64,000 nucleotides of DNA from Ascochyta rabiei (Eukaryota; Ascomycota; Dothideomycetes; Pleosporales; Didymellaceae): contig NC_082405.1 of NCBI RefSeq assembly GCF_004011695.2, positions 2,169,001 through 2,233,000 on the forward strand, written 5' to 3'. Positions 10,579 through 21,329 of the stretch are shown piece after piece; within the stretch, counting starts at the first letter, position 1, and every line of letters begins with the position of its first letter. Position numbers and translations under genes: made by a program. Below the pieces are notes generated by a model. The model saw nothing but the letters and a program-made list of their open reading frames with translations, searched no databases and had not been told where the DNA came from.

Positions 10579-13500
10579 ATGCTTGCTACTGGCAAGCCGG
10601 TCTGGTACCTACCATTCACCATTCTAGCGATTATTTTCTTCGTGGTTTCGATTGCAAGACTCGGATACGACCGATACGTGTTTGCCAACAGTCGAGACCC
10701 AGGCAGCTTAACAGCGTTCCTCTCAGCTGACACAATCACCGCGCTCAAGGACGATGCGCGATTACACCATGCCTTGTTGGGTCTTACCGAGTCGATTGCG
10801 CAGACCTCGAGTGACATTGGGCATAAGTATGGGTTCGAGGGCGTGAAAGATTTTGGAAATACTTTGACGGAAGGTGTTGCAGAAATACGCAAAAGGCAAG
10901 AGGTCACTGGCCAGAAGCGTGCACTTGTGGACGACACAACTCAGGCTATTGATAGTCTGCTCAGTGGCCTTAATGTGAACGCCAGCGGTGGAGTCAGCGG
11001 CATCATTGATAGCCTCAGCAACTCCCTCTTCAGTGGCCTTGCAACTCCCGCCTTGTTTCTTGGTGTTGGTTTTGGGTATGTAGATGGTCTCGCGATAAGG
11101 ATCTGACTGACAGCAACAGCATTGGCGCATCCACTGGTCTGAACATCACCGACATGGCAACGGCCAAGGCACAAGCTTCCAAAGTCGCAATCACGTTCAA
11201 CGCTACCGCAACAGGTGTCAATCTTGCGTTTCAAAACATCGGAAGTGGCCTGGCCGGACAGATTGCACCTTCATTGGGCCAGTTTGGAATGACCAGTGTC
11301 CTATTTGGACCTGCTGCTTACGCTCTGGCCTCTGGCATTGGTAACGCAACTTCACGTGCCCTCAAACTGACGAACCAGGAATTTCGGCCATCCGATAATT
11401 CCGGCATCGAAGCCGTGGCTGGGAATTTGGGCCTTGGGATAACGACGCCCATCGTATCGAACATCGACTTCCAGGCCGTGATGAAGAGTGTAGGAGGAAG
11501 TGGACTTGGTGCTTCACTCATGCAACAGTTACCTCAGATCGCGGCAGCTGCTGGCAATGGTCTTGGAGAGGGAGCGAGGAACGGTCTCGGATTCAAACAG
11601 GCTGGCCAAACTAAAAACCAGATTGCGAAGCGCCAGACGCCCACTGATACTTTGAAAGGAATCGACGTCCCCGGAGCTGTGAACCAATTCACCAAAGGTC
11701 TTAGTCAGTCATTCTTGACTGGTGTCGATGTTGGGAATCTCGCAAGCAGCCTCAATATCACTGGAAATCTCGGAGGCATGATAGATCCAAGCATGTTTCC
11801 AGCGCTGGCTGCAGGTGCTGGATCTGGTATTGGCATGGGATTGGCCATTGGTCTGGCGTTCAAGTCCGCAGACGCCGCACCGCTTATCGCTCAAAACAGT
11901 AATGACAGCATGCAGACCGCGATGGTGGCCGAGACCTTCACGCGAAATCTGGTCTCAAATGTCTTGCTCAACAGTACTGTCTTGCAAGGCATCGGCGCTA
12001 CAATCTCGAGCAGTGAGCCCCAACTCCTTAAGAATGCTGATGTAGCCAAAGCCGCCGAAGGCTTCGGAAGAGGGACCATCGAGGGCATCTCAACTGCATT
12101 GTCGTCGATTGGAGGTATACAGAACCTTCTGAGTGGCAACTTCTCAGATGACGCGTTGATGAAAGTTCCTGTATTAGGCGCCACCAAATTCAACGATTCA
12201 CTCAACGGCTCCTCGGTATCCTTTGCGCGCGGACTCATGGGCGAAGGGACGATCTTGATTGGTGAAGTGCTGAAGCAGTTGAACCAGAAAGCCAACCAAA
12301 CTGGTCCCTCTGCGTCCTCAAAGCCAAAGCGCAAAGTTGTCGTGTCTGCAGAGGAGGTAGCTGTAGGTAAAGACCTGTAATTTTCCCCTGTGCTGCCTTT
12401 CGACTGACTTGGGCAGTGCCTTATGATGCAATCGTCGCCCGACAGGCTCAAAACGACACCAGCGCAGCTGCACCATTTCCACTAGCGATCAACGAAGCGA
12501 CCATCATGGGCGGTGGCCAGCTAGCCATCAACATGTTGACATGCCAGGGTATCGGCGGTTTCGCATCTGTGGCACTCGGCGCTTTGAGTTCCAGTAAGAA
12601 CAAGACAAGCATGATGGGCATGATGAGCAGTGTACCGCTGGACCCTCGAGCCGCAGGCTCTTTACCTCAAGGGCCGGTGGAGTTCACATCAGAAGGAAAC
12701 ACATTTCGAATCGTGCTCAAGGACGCAGAGATTTCGATTAACGGGTTACCGATCATTCCATTTGGCATCCTCACAGCTCTTCACGGTATGTTGACTACGG
12801 CTGTTTACTATATGAAATGCGACTCACCAACGACCAGTCCTTTTCATGATGCTTGCATTTCTGCTTACGCTGCCGCTATACCTCATCCTTGGAGTCATCT
12901 GGCGACTTTCGGTCTTAGCTGGCTATCCTGTCAACGAAGTGAAGAACAAAAAGTGGCGGTTTGGTCTTCTGATCACCTTCGGCATTTCTGCTGTCATTGG
13001 AATCTCACTCGGCATGGTTGGAATGGGGAACTCGCGGCATTTCAGGGATGCACATGGCGTACGTACACCATCAACCCATCACTGTTTGTTAAGCTCACAG
13101 ACCTAGATCTTCGGTCTCATCGCCTTGATTTTTGTATTCCCAACGGTTGGTTTCACCATCGCCCGCCTCCGCTCCGAAGCTCTCTACCCCATATCGTCCA
13201 CCTTTGTGGGCGTCAAAGCACCCTTCGCGCTTTTGAAGTCTCCCGACCAGAGGATCTATCTCATCAGTGGTATCCTCATCCAGCTCATCTTCGCCCTTGG
13301 CCAACTCACATTCATAAATGGCTTCTCAGCTCTCCGCTCTATATCACTATGCATTGTTGACGCGGTCCTGACCTCCAACTCTGTGGCAGGCCTCATGGGT
13401 CTGCTCTTGATGGTTCAAATCACTGCCGCCGGCATGGTAGGCATCCGCACCTGGCTGGAGCAACACATCGCAAAGCGCCAAAAAGCAGGTGTGCAACCCA

Positions 13501-14231
13501 TGACCATTGTCGAGGCCGGTGTAACGACACGCAAAGACTCCATCGCGACATTTGGTTTTGGTGGCTCTCGTTCCACAGCACCTCCACCACTCGATCTCAA
13601 GCGTTCGCCGCCCGTCCAGCGCAACACGGGTGACCTGGAAGGCTTCGAAGACGAGAAGATCAGTACACCTTTCAACGTGCGGAAAGAGGGCGCCGACTCG
13701 ACAGAATTCAACAGCCCGGGAAAACACGGTCGCCAGCCTTCGGCAGGGCTGAGAGAGAACCCATTCCTGTCACCGGCTGAACGGCGCGATCTCGACGACA
13801 GGGTCTATCCACAAACCGCAAACTACCAGTACGAATACACCTCTGCAATCGACGACAACACAGACTACTACAGCGTCCCCGTCGGATACCGAGCTCAAGG
13901 GGCTAAATTAAGCTCCGGGCGGCCATCCTCAGAGCTTGTCGATCCTTTGAGATCACCACTTCCGTCCGGGCTGCGCGCGGGCGGTGGACAGCAAGGCTAC
14001 GGCTCGAGTCCACCCAAGACACAGGGCGTCACGATGGCAGACTTGTTCCCCCCGCCACCTCCCCCGCCTGCGGATGAGCAGTACCAACTCACGGGTAAAA
14101 GCGCGAGCAGCAGTTATTCACGACCGTTTGATGGCAGAGGCAGGCCGAGTAGTGAAGCGATGAGAGGTGGGGGGTTTGGCAGTGGACCTGGTGGCACGGT
14201 AAGAGTGCCGAAGGAGACGCAGTTTATCTAG
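10579..14231 (+). CDS. Large membrane protein with a C-terminal cytochrome-b561-like domain, 1152 aa, five exons
   Basis: Exons are 10579-11075, 11120-12366, 12417-12785, 12838-13058 and 13107-14231; all junctions are GT-AG and keep frame. A signal-anchor helix lies at residues 9-27. About 650 residues of Gly/Ala/Ser-rich sequence follow, with loosely repeated blocks such as NGLGEGARNGLGF and SGIGMGLAIGLAF and many Asn-x-Ser/Thr sites. From about residue 690 come several transmembrane helices. His704 in LHVLFMMLAF and the HFRDAHG pair (His772, His777) sit where b561-type proteins bind heme. The last 300 residues are a disordered tail with a Pro run (PPPPPPPP) near the end. The b561 call rests on helix and His pattern only; the N-terminal half matches nothing I know. 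Confidence 0.78.
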
Positions 14232-14627
14232 ATAAGGATTGAATGTGCATACCGTGTACTGAACTGTAATCATGTGAGATGCTGAAACAGTGCAATTGGC
14301 AAATGTTTGAATTTGTGAGGCGGTTCCCTTAATTGGGGTCAGATACATCTCGTGAGCAATTTTTCGTGATATCGTGCGGGTAGGCGCCGTTAGGTGCAAC
14401 CCCAGTGTGTTTCTCATCAGAGTTTCATTTTTATGACGTTAGCATGTGAACTCACGCCGTAATGCCTGTCACGCCAGCTTTATACAGGCAGCTTACTCAC
14501 CTGAGGTATCACTTTAGATGCTCAAGATCCAGAATTCTCCGTCTTTATGGTCGACTGTCAAAGATATCAAGAACACAACTACAAGACCAAACACAAACCT
14601 GAAAAGCAACATGCCAAGGACAACCTT
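14232..14627. other. Convergent intergenic region
   Basis: About 400 bases between the stops of the b561-like gene and the HAD gene. No duplicated gene end or repeat was found here, unlike several other convergent gaps in this window. Confidence 0.5.
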
Positions 14628-15353
14628 TCACTTCGCCTCCGTCAGCTTCTGCAACAGTTCCCTCATACTCCCCGCATACAGATCAAAATCGCCAAAAACC
14701 TCGGTAACAGGATCATGCTCCTCGAAATCCAAAAACGCCGTTTTGAACCCCGCCGCTCTCGCCGCAATCAAATCCCACGCATGCGCAGCAACAAACCACC
14801 TCTTCCCATCGCCCTTGTGCCCGAGCCCCTGCTTAGTCAAATGGTCCTGGGCGCGCTCATAGACCTTGACATCCGGCTTCGCGATCTGCAGATCATCGCA
14901 CGACAGCAGATGCTGCTCATCAAGCTCAATATTCGCGTTATGGTAGTAAGCAAGCGAAGTCTCTACACCTCCGTTCGTAACGCCATAGACGTCCCAGCCA
15001 GCCTCTCTCAGACCATCAAAGCACTCTTTCAGCCCCTCGCGCGGCCCCATGCTCTTGAATGCCGTCATGATGGCCGCGACGTCGTCGTCGCTGACGGCTG
15101 AGGCGGGCAGGTCGACGATCAGACATGCGCGCTTGAACGTCAGTTTTAGGATCTCGGCGATCGGCTTGTACGCCCCGGCGAGCGAGACGTAGGTGAAGTC
15201 GCGCTGGGCGGCGTAGAACCACGCGAAGAAGAGTGTTTTTGGGTCGCATCTTGCAGTGGACAGTTTGTCGCCCAGGCGGTCGTGGATGGCTGTGATGGGG
15301 ACTTCGAATTCGAAGCAGGTGCCGATTACGTCAAAGGACGCCGAGGTTGCCAT
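14628..15353 (-). CDS. HAD-superfamily hydrolase, haloacid dehalogenase type, 241 aa
   Basis: This is a single-exon protein of typical length for 2-haloacid dehalogenase-like enzymes. Motif I is FDVIGT with the nucleophilic Asp8. Motif II is the Thr in GVTNGG (about residue 125). Motif III is the Lys of AKPDVKVYE, and the motif IV region is AAHAWDLIAARAAGF. The family hydrolyses carbon-halogen or phosphate-ester bonds through an Asp-bound intermediate; the substrate here is unknown. There is no signal peptide, so it is probably cytosolic. It is transcribed divergently from the paraoxonase-like gene and shares a 430-base promoter region with it. Confidence 0.85.
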   Translation of the reverse strand: MATSASFDVIGTCFEFEVPITAIHDRLGDKLSTARCDPKTLFFAWFYAAQRDFTYVSLAGAYKPIAEILKLTFKRACLIVDLPASAVSDDDVAAIMTAFKSMGPREGLKECFDGLREAGWDVYGVTNGGVETSLAYYHNANIELDEQHLLSCDDLQIAKPDVKVYERAQDHLTKQGLGHKGDGKRWFVAAHAWDLIAARAAGFKTAFLDFEEHDPVTEVFGDFDLYAGSMRELLQKLTEAK

Positions 15354-15784
15354 TTCAAGGAGTTGTGCGTTGTTCGGCGACTACAAAGCCTCGTTTGTGG
15401 CTGGATCGACGAGGATTGTGTTGCAAAGAAGTTTACGCTGACCTACAAGGTGCTCTCGGGTGTAGGGATGTTGGTGATGATGGTTGACGTCACACGTGTT
15501 CTAGGCCCTCACACAATTTGCCGACTACAAACATCTACAATGCTTACAGACAATATCGATAGTTTGTCGTCTGGTAAGTGTCGAGAGAGGATGACAAGAG
15601 ATGGATCTCCACCCCTGCACCCACGTGCTCGCGTAAAGGCCAGATGCTGGCCTGATTGAGGGGATTGCTCCATAGACTAACCTCTTGGCTCATCGCAGTC
15701 AGACTAGTCGGCGTCAGCTCTTCTCTACACGACCTCATTAAGTCTCTTCTCTTTCCACTTCCTCATACCAGATCATCTGCTGAG
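15354..15784. promoter_or_regulatory. Divergent promoter region between the HAD and paraoxonase-like genes
   Basis: These 431 bases separate two start codons reading outward, so both promoters must lie here. A pyrimidine-rich tract just before the paraoxonase ATG (15715-15770) resembles fungal core promoters. No specific factor site is claimed. Confidence 0.5.
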
Positions 15785-17020
15785 ATGCCGTCTGTAGGCA
15801 ATCTGCTCTACTACAGCGCGGTCGTCGCTTGGTCCGCGGCAGTCTACCAGTTCTTGATCAAGGACATCCTCACGGTCGGTCTCGGTCTAGGACGGGTGAT
15901 CCAAAGCATCGATGAATTCCCCTACTCGTGTCAGCGCATCGAGCATCCGCAGCTAGAAGCGTGCGAAGACCTCTGGCTCGACGGATCAGATCGAACTTTG
16001 TATGCAGCATGCGCCGGTACTAGAAGCCGCATGGCCTGGAGCCCTGCCATATCCAAGCTCGACGCATCCGGCCGCAGACCCTCTGGCGCGGAGATTGTTG
16101 CTCTGGAAATCGATTCTATTGCCCCTAATGGCTTCTTCTCTCTGCGTTCAATTAAACCCACTGGTTCTTTTGGTGCACAGGGCAATGCGATTCTCGACAC
16201 AGTCGGCTTCACGGGGGAGTTTATCGACGACACAACCATCCATTTCTACTTCCCCAACGTCCCGCCCTATCACGGAACCTACTTCGACGCAACAGAGCTG
16301 GGCGCCAACGCCACCGTGGAGGTCTTTGAATTCAAACGAGGCAACGATGAAATGAAACACGTCCGCACCATCCAATCAACCGCTGTCTGGTCCCCCAACC
16401 GCCCAGCCGCGGTCGGCAACGGCGACTTCCTCGTCACCAACGACCACGGCGCAAAAGTCGGCTGGCGGAAGCACCTCGAACCGCTCATCGGCGGCGGCAC
16501 AGTCGCCTACTGCTCTTCCGAGGGGAAATGCCATTCCGCAACCCCCGCGCCCGGCATCGACATACGCGCGAACCTCAAGTTCCCCAACGGGCTAGCCCGG
16601 GGCGAGGACGGGCTCATCTACGTCCCCAGCTCGGCCGACGGGACCATCAAGGTGTTTGCGCTGCAGCCGAACAGGACGCTGACACAGCTGCACACCATCC
16701 GCGTCGGCATGCCGCTCGACAACGTGTCGCCCGATGCTCGCGGCGACCTGTGGGTCCCTGGGTTCCCCGATACTAGGCAGACGTACAAGGGTGTTGCGGA
16801 TCCGTACCAGCACGTGAGTCCCGCGACGGTGTTCCGGGTCAGGAAGGTGAGTGGCGCAGGGCCGGGCGAGCTGGAGTATGAAGTCAAGAAGATGGTGGAG
16901 GATAGGGAAGGAAAAGTAATCAGTGGCGCTACGACGGTTGTTCATGATGTCAAGACTGGAAGGTTATTCATGGGCGCTGCTGTTAGTCCGTTTCTCGTCG
17001 TCTGTGAGCCGAAGCAGTAG
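15785..17020 (+). CDS. Paraoxonase/arylesterase-like beta-propeller protein, 411 aa
   Basis: The start is ATG 15785 (MPSVGNLLYYSAVV), chosen because it places a signal-anchor helix at residues 5-25, as in animal paraoxonases. The rest has the six-bladed propeller pattern of the PON/SMP-30 group. Likely calcium-site segments are APNGFFSLRS, VTNDHGAKVGW, FPNGLARGEDGLIYVPSS and LDNVSPDARGDLWVPG. The family includes calcium-dependent lactonases and arylesterases; the substrate here is not known. Single exon. The 3' flank carries a 20-bp tandem repeat starting 10 bases after the stop. Its divergent neighbour is a dehalogenase-type hydrolase. Confidence 0.82.
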   Translation: MPSVGNLLYYSAVVAWSAAVYQFLIKDILTVGLGLGRVIQSIDEFPYSCQRIEHPQLEACEDLWLDGSDRTLYAACAGTRSRMAWSPAISKLDASGRRPSGAEIVALEIDSIAPNGFFSLRSIKPTGSFGAQGNAILDTVGFTGEFIDDTTIHFYFPNVPPYHGTYFDATELGANATVEVFEFKRGNDEMKHVRTIQSTAVWSPNRPAAVGNGDFLVTNDHGAKVGWRKHLEPLIGGGTVAYCSSEGKCHSATPAPGIDIRANLKFPNGLARGEDGLIYVPSSADGTIKVFALQPNRTLTQLHTIRVGMPLDNVSPDARGDLWVPGFPDTRQTYKGVADPYQHVSPATVFRVRKVSGAGPGELEYEVKKMVEDREGKVISGATTVVHDVKTGRLFMGAAVSPFLVVCEPKQ

Positions 17021-17030
17021 GTGTGAGATG

Positions 17031-17083
17031 ATTCGACTCTGTGGGGGATAATTCGACTCTGTGGGGGATAATTCAACTCTGTG
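17031..17083. repeat. 20-bp tandem repeat just after the paraoxonase stop codon
   Basis: The unit ATTCGACTCTGTGGGGGATA occurs at 17031-17050 and 17051-17070, followed by a partial third unit at 17071-17083 in which CG has become CA, a RIP-type change. Confidence 0.9.
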
Positions 17084-17403
17084 TAAAAGAAAAATCTCTA
17101 AACCAGCTCCTCTCCCACATCACAGAATAGCCAGAGCGGTGAAGATGCAGCAGCGAAGCATTTCCCACTTTTCCCACCCCAATTCCGACTGTTTGAAAAC
17201 ATGTCAAGTCCTCTACATATCTACCGAGCAACACAACATCTTTCATGTAGGCTGAGTGGCTCATGGAATTCGACGGAGCGCTGTATCCGAGTCTTCATAA
17301 CATAAGAGGCTTGTGTGTCAGAAGGCGCATGTATAATAAACTACTCTTTTTGAAAAGATGGTGGTATTATTTATCTTATTAATTTAACATGATAGGTTTT
17401 GCT

Positions 17404-17536
17404 TCTTATTTAGATTCTCTGAGTTCTATGCAAGACTAGTCTGTTTGTGAAAGTGTCTATGCTTAGTAGTAATAACTAGCTACTATCTTGCTGACTATAA
17501 ACGTCTGCTGCTTAAGCATAATTAACCTCTCTCTAA
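17404..17536 (-). repeat. RIP-mutated partial duplicate of the 3' coding end of VAC1
   Basis: This segment aligns base for base with 17703-17835 inside the last exon of the adjacent VAC1 gene, in the same orientation. Example: TGCTTGGTGGCATCGGCCAC in the gene corresponds to TGCTTAGTAGTAATAACTAG here. Nearly all differences are G-to-A or C-to-T, which creates stops. The match ends abruptly near 17536, about 80 bases before the VAC1 stop codon. Confidence 0.85.
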
Positions 17537-17618
17537 GAACGCGTGGGCAGAATGATTCGTTATTCTTCTAAGAAGGTGATCGTATAATCTCTATTATAGA
17601 TTACACTTGCAGCACCTC

Positions 17619-19758
17619 TCACCTTAGCGCAGGACTATTCTCATCCCTCTGATACGCGCTCGCAAAGTCCAGCTGTGCCAACTGCCCAGTAATGTGATCA
17701 ATCTCCTGATTGAGATCGTCCAAGTTCTGTGCGAGAGTGGTGTGCTCGTCAAAGCGTCTGTGCTTGGTGGCATCGGCCACCATCTCGCTGACCATGAATT
17801 TCTGCTCCTCGAGCACAATCAGCCTCTCTCTGAGCTCTTTCTCTTCTGTTTCCATGGCGGATACCTCGCTGCTGCCGACGACGCTACCGCCAGATTTGTC
17901 GCTGGCCTTGATGGCTGCTAGGGCACCGCCTCCAGTGGGTCGGCCTTGGGGCGCGGCGTGTTTGAGAATTTTCGGTAGTGAGCGGAGCGGGAGCATGTGG
18001 AGACTTAGGAAGCTGTAGGCTTGCTGGTAGACGGCTTGTTGGAGCCGCTTCTGTGTAGGTGATTCGGTTGGTAGGTCGCGTATTCTTTTGGCAGCTGCGT
18101 CGAATTGTGCGAAGGCGTCCATGAGGCGTTTGCGCACTTTTGTAGCATCTGTGAGTTGTTGAGGCGTGGGTGGTCTTTCAGGATCCTGCAAGGCTGTCAA
18201 CAGCTTCTGAAACCGTGGTAACAGCAGTCGAATGCCTCTTTCAAACTGTGCCAGGTTCTCGTACGCCCGCTGGTCCTTTGGCCGTTGGGCCATTTCACGC
18301 TCAAAGTCGCTCCTGCTGAACAAGGTGTGGTTGCAATCCTTGCACATGCGCACGTCGACACTCATTTGGTCGGTGATTTTCTCTGACCTGTTCGGGTTGA
18401 CATTCAGACCGATCTCTGTCGAGCAGGCGGTGTTTGGATCGCCGCAGACCACTCGTCCACACATACGGCAGTGGTGTCTCCGAAACGTGTAGGTGGAGAA
18501 CTCCTGCTGACAGAATGGGCAGTGTGAGACTTTTGCGTCTTCCTCCCAAGTGATGATGGACTGCTCCAGTGCCTTGCGCTGGTTCTTGGCCGTGGAGATG
18601 CCAACCGTCGACAGTCCGAACCAGCGTCCAGCAGTGGGTGTGCCCTCGGCCGGCGGCGGGTCGGCGAGTAGTTGTGTCAGCTTGGTGAGGCGCTTTTCCA
18701 GCCGGCTGACCTCCATGTGCTCTCGGTCTAGCCTCTTCCTTCGAATCTTGGCAAACTCGTCAAAGTGGTTGCGCTCCAGTCCATGGTGGTCGTTGTACCC
18801 TTCTCTCGACTTGTAACACGTCTCACACACACGGCACCAGATACCGCGTACGGGTTCATGTTTGGCTGCTCGTGACAGCTTCATCTGGTAGAGGGTATGG
18901 TCTTCACAGAACAATTGCCCGCATTGCCTGCAGTTGACGGCGGACTGGCTGTTCCCCAAGGCCACGCCAGAGGCTGTGATGGGGCGTCGGCAGAGGGGGT
19001 CTGAGCACACGTCTCGATAGCCAGGTCTCTGCCAGTGCGCTCTTGTGACTTCTTCCTCCGGATCTCTGCGGATGATGGGCGCGGGTGGGGTGTCGTGGGC
19101 GGTGCGGGTGTGCGAGGCAGGCGGCGGCGTAGGGGCGCTGTTGGATTCGAAGACGTCGAGGCCCTTGAGCTTCTGGTTCAGGACGGCGAGGGGCTGGAAC
19201 TTCTTGGCCTTGACCATCTGCTCCTCGAACCAGTTCTTGACCTCATCCTGCTCTTCCTCGACGAGGTTCTGGTGGTTGTCGTCGAGATGGCTGGCGACAT
19301 GTCAGCGCTGTGTGCAGGCAAGGGTCGGGCGTGGAGAGGGCAGCACCGGTTGAGCTGGAGGAGCGTGACCTGCCGTCATCAGTTCACTGCACACGGTATG
19401 GGCAACGGCGATGGCGTACCATGTGCTCATTGCATATGGGACACGCCAGACGACTGCTGGCACGAGCGGCGGCATGCTCACTGGGGCCCAGCAGGACCTT
19501 GCTGCCAATGTCCTCTCCCGTCTCGGCGATGCTGGCGGGGCTGACGGACGTCTGGCTGCTCAGCGACACGGAGCTCTCCGAGGGCGACAGCAGGCTCACG
19601 TTGCGGACATGGCCGTGCTGTGGCTGCGGTGCTTGCAGCGTGTGCGGGGGCGCGGGGGCGGGCGAGGCGGCGGGCGAGGCGGCGGGCGACACGGCGGACG
19701 ACAGGTTCCTCCCGCTCCCCAGCACACGGCCGCCGCCCAGGGACCTGCGGGAGGCCAT
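17619..19758 (-). CDS. VAC1: Vac1/Pep7 endosomal tethering protein (FYVE, C2H2, Rab-binding), 677 aa
   Basis: Exons, in transcription order, are 19758-19420, 19369-19347 (a 23-nt microexon) and 19290-17619; all junctions are GT-AG and keep frame. The family binds PI3P and the Vps21/Rab5 GTPase and works with Vps45 and Pep12 in Golgi-to-endosome traffic. A C2H2 finger uses Cys106, Cys109, His122 and His127 and is spread over all three exons. A FYVE-like cysteine cluster lies at about residues 216-280, and a canonical FYVE domain at 378-440 with RRHHCR at 391-396. The C-terminal 150 residues are coiled, ending in a Rbsn-type helix (DDLNQEIDHITGQLAQL). The N-terminus has an Ala-Ser-Pro repeat. 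Part of its 3' end is duplicated just downstream. Confidence 0.93.
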
Positions 19759-20211
19759 GGTCGAGGGCAGAAGGGGACTCGCAGAGTATCTAGAAGAGGT
19801 GCAGCGCGACGTGGGTCGCGCGGTCCGAGTTGCGAGGTACGGGGGTGCGCTAGGCGTGGGCGTGGCGCAAGGATTCCTGTGCATGGGCATGGGCATGGGC
19901 GTGGGCATGAATGAGCATGTGCATGTCCATGTCCATGTGCATCGCGCATGGCGGGCAACGCTGTACGCCGGACGCCTGACGCCTGACGCCTGACAATGGA
20001 CGACGGACGCCTGACAATGGACGACGGACGCCTGACAATGGGCAATGGACAATCGACATCGACAATCGACAATCGACCATGGACGACGCCAAGGCTCTGG
20101 CCTTGCTTGCTGGACGTCGCCGGTGGCCCGGTGCACTATCGATAGCGCTGCCGTCCACGCCTCGCTGCGATCGAACGAAATGCGCCGCCTCCCCACTACC
20201 CATCTCCCACC
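19759..20211. promoter_or_regulatory. Divergent VAC1/MET8 promoter region packed with short tandem repeats
   Basis: The 453 bases between the two start codons contain a GGGCAT run (about 19883-19912), a CATGTC/CATGTG run (19915-19942), copies of GACGCCTGAC (about 19970-19994), an 18-bp ACGACGGACGCCTGACAATG-like unit (19995-20040) and GACAATCGAC repeats (20048-20080). The repeats are GC-balanced and not RIPed. Confidence 0.7.
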
Positions 20212-21064
20212 ATGGCGCATGAGCAAGATTTCCCGGAGATCCAGGGCGGCGGCTCCCTCATTCTCGCCTGGCAGATCCGCAACAAGCGTGTGCTCGTCGT
20301 CGGCGGCGGCGAGGTGAGTGTGGCCGCTATGCGCACGCGATAGCAATTGACCGTTGACGCCAGCACAGGTCGCCGCTGGCCGCATCGTGAACGTTCTCAA
20401 CGCCGACGCCAACATCACCGTCGTTTCCCCGCGCGAAGGCCTCAATCCAGAGGTCGCCTACCGAATCGAGCAGAAGCAAGTCGACTATGTCGACCGCAAG
20501 TTCGAGCCCTCCGACCTCGAGGGCGTCGACATGGTCATGACCGCCGTCGACGACCCGGAGGCCTCGTCGCAGATCTGGAAGCTGTGCAAGGAGAAGAGGA
20601 TAGCAGCCAACATTGCCGATGTGCCGCCAGAGTGCGACTTTTACTTTGGCAGTGTGCACCGCGACGGGCCCCTCCAGATCATGGTCAGCACAAACGGCAA
20701 GGGCCCAAAGCTGGCAAACATCGTGAGGCGCCAAATCGCTGCCAACCTGCCGCCCAACATTGGCATGGCCATCACAAGAGTAGGCATGCTGCGCAAGAAG
20801 CTGAGGCAGGTCGCGCCCGACATCTCAGAGGGGCCGAAGCGGATGCAGTGGTATGTGCCATCGTCGCATTCTCGTGCAGCCATGCTAACACAGTGCAGGA
20901 TGATCAAAGTATGCGAGGCGTACTCTCTTGACGATCTCTGCTCTATGACCGAGAGAGACATGGAGCAGCTCCTTGGCTTCTACAAGCCCAACGCGGCACC
21001 CAGCCTTGATCTGCTTCGTCTGCAGGAGCCAGATGGTGCATTCGATGGGCCTTTCCTCATCTAA
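20212..21064 (+). CDS. MET8: Met8: precorrin-2 dehydrogenase / sirohydrochlorin ferrochelatase, 249 aa
   Basis: Exons are 20212-20313, 20369-20850 and 20899-21064. Met8 oxidises precorrin-2 with NAD and inserts iron to give siroheme, the cofactor of sulfite and nitrite reductases. A Rossmann start (RVLVVGGGEVAAGRI) lies at residues 26-40. ADVPPECDFYFGSV and ISTNGKGPKLA-type segments (here VSTNGKGPKLANIVRRQI) match the siroheme synthase central domain. The length is close to the yeast 274-residue enzyme, and no methyltransferase domain is fused. The second intron is 48 nt and in frame, so an unspliced reading would not be stopped; I removed it because it has a good donor (GTATGT) and breaks the conserved sequence. 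Confidence 0.92.
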
Positions 21065-21329
21065 GCTGAACATGGGCGGCGTTCTAGACAGGCATATAGA
21101 CGGACTGGGTAAGCGGGCGTTGTCACGCATATCTACTCCTTCAACACACTATCAGGCTTTCTCCACTCCAGTCGTCGTCTGCATTCATGACCTCACGGCA
21201 TTCGAGCCAATCAACGTTGGGTGGCCCATGCGTCGATCCCTCATGATTCCTCCGTCTCTGACATCCAATCCCGCAACACCACTACATCTCAGCACCGCCC
21301 TTGCGCTGGCTCCACTCCAGTCTTGGACC

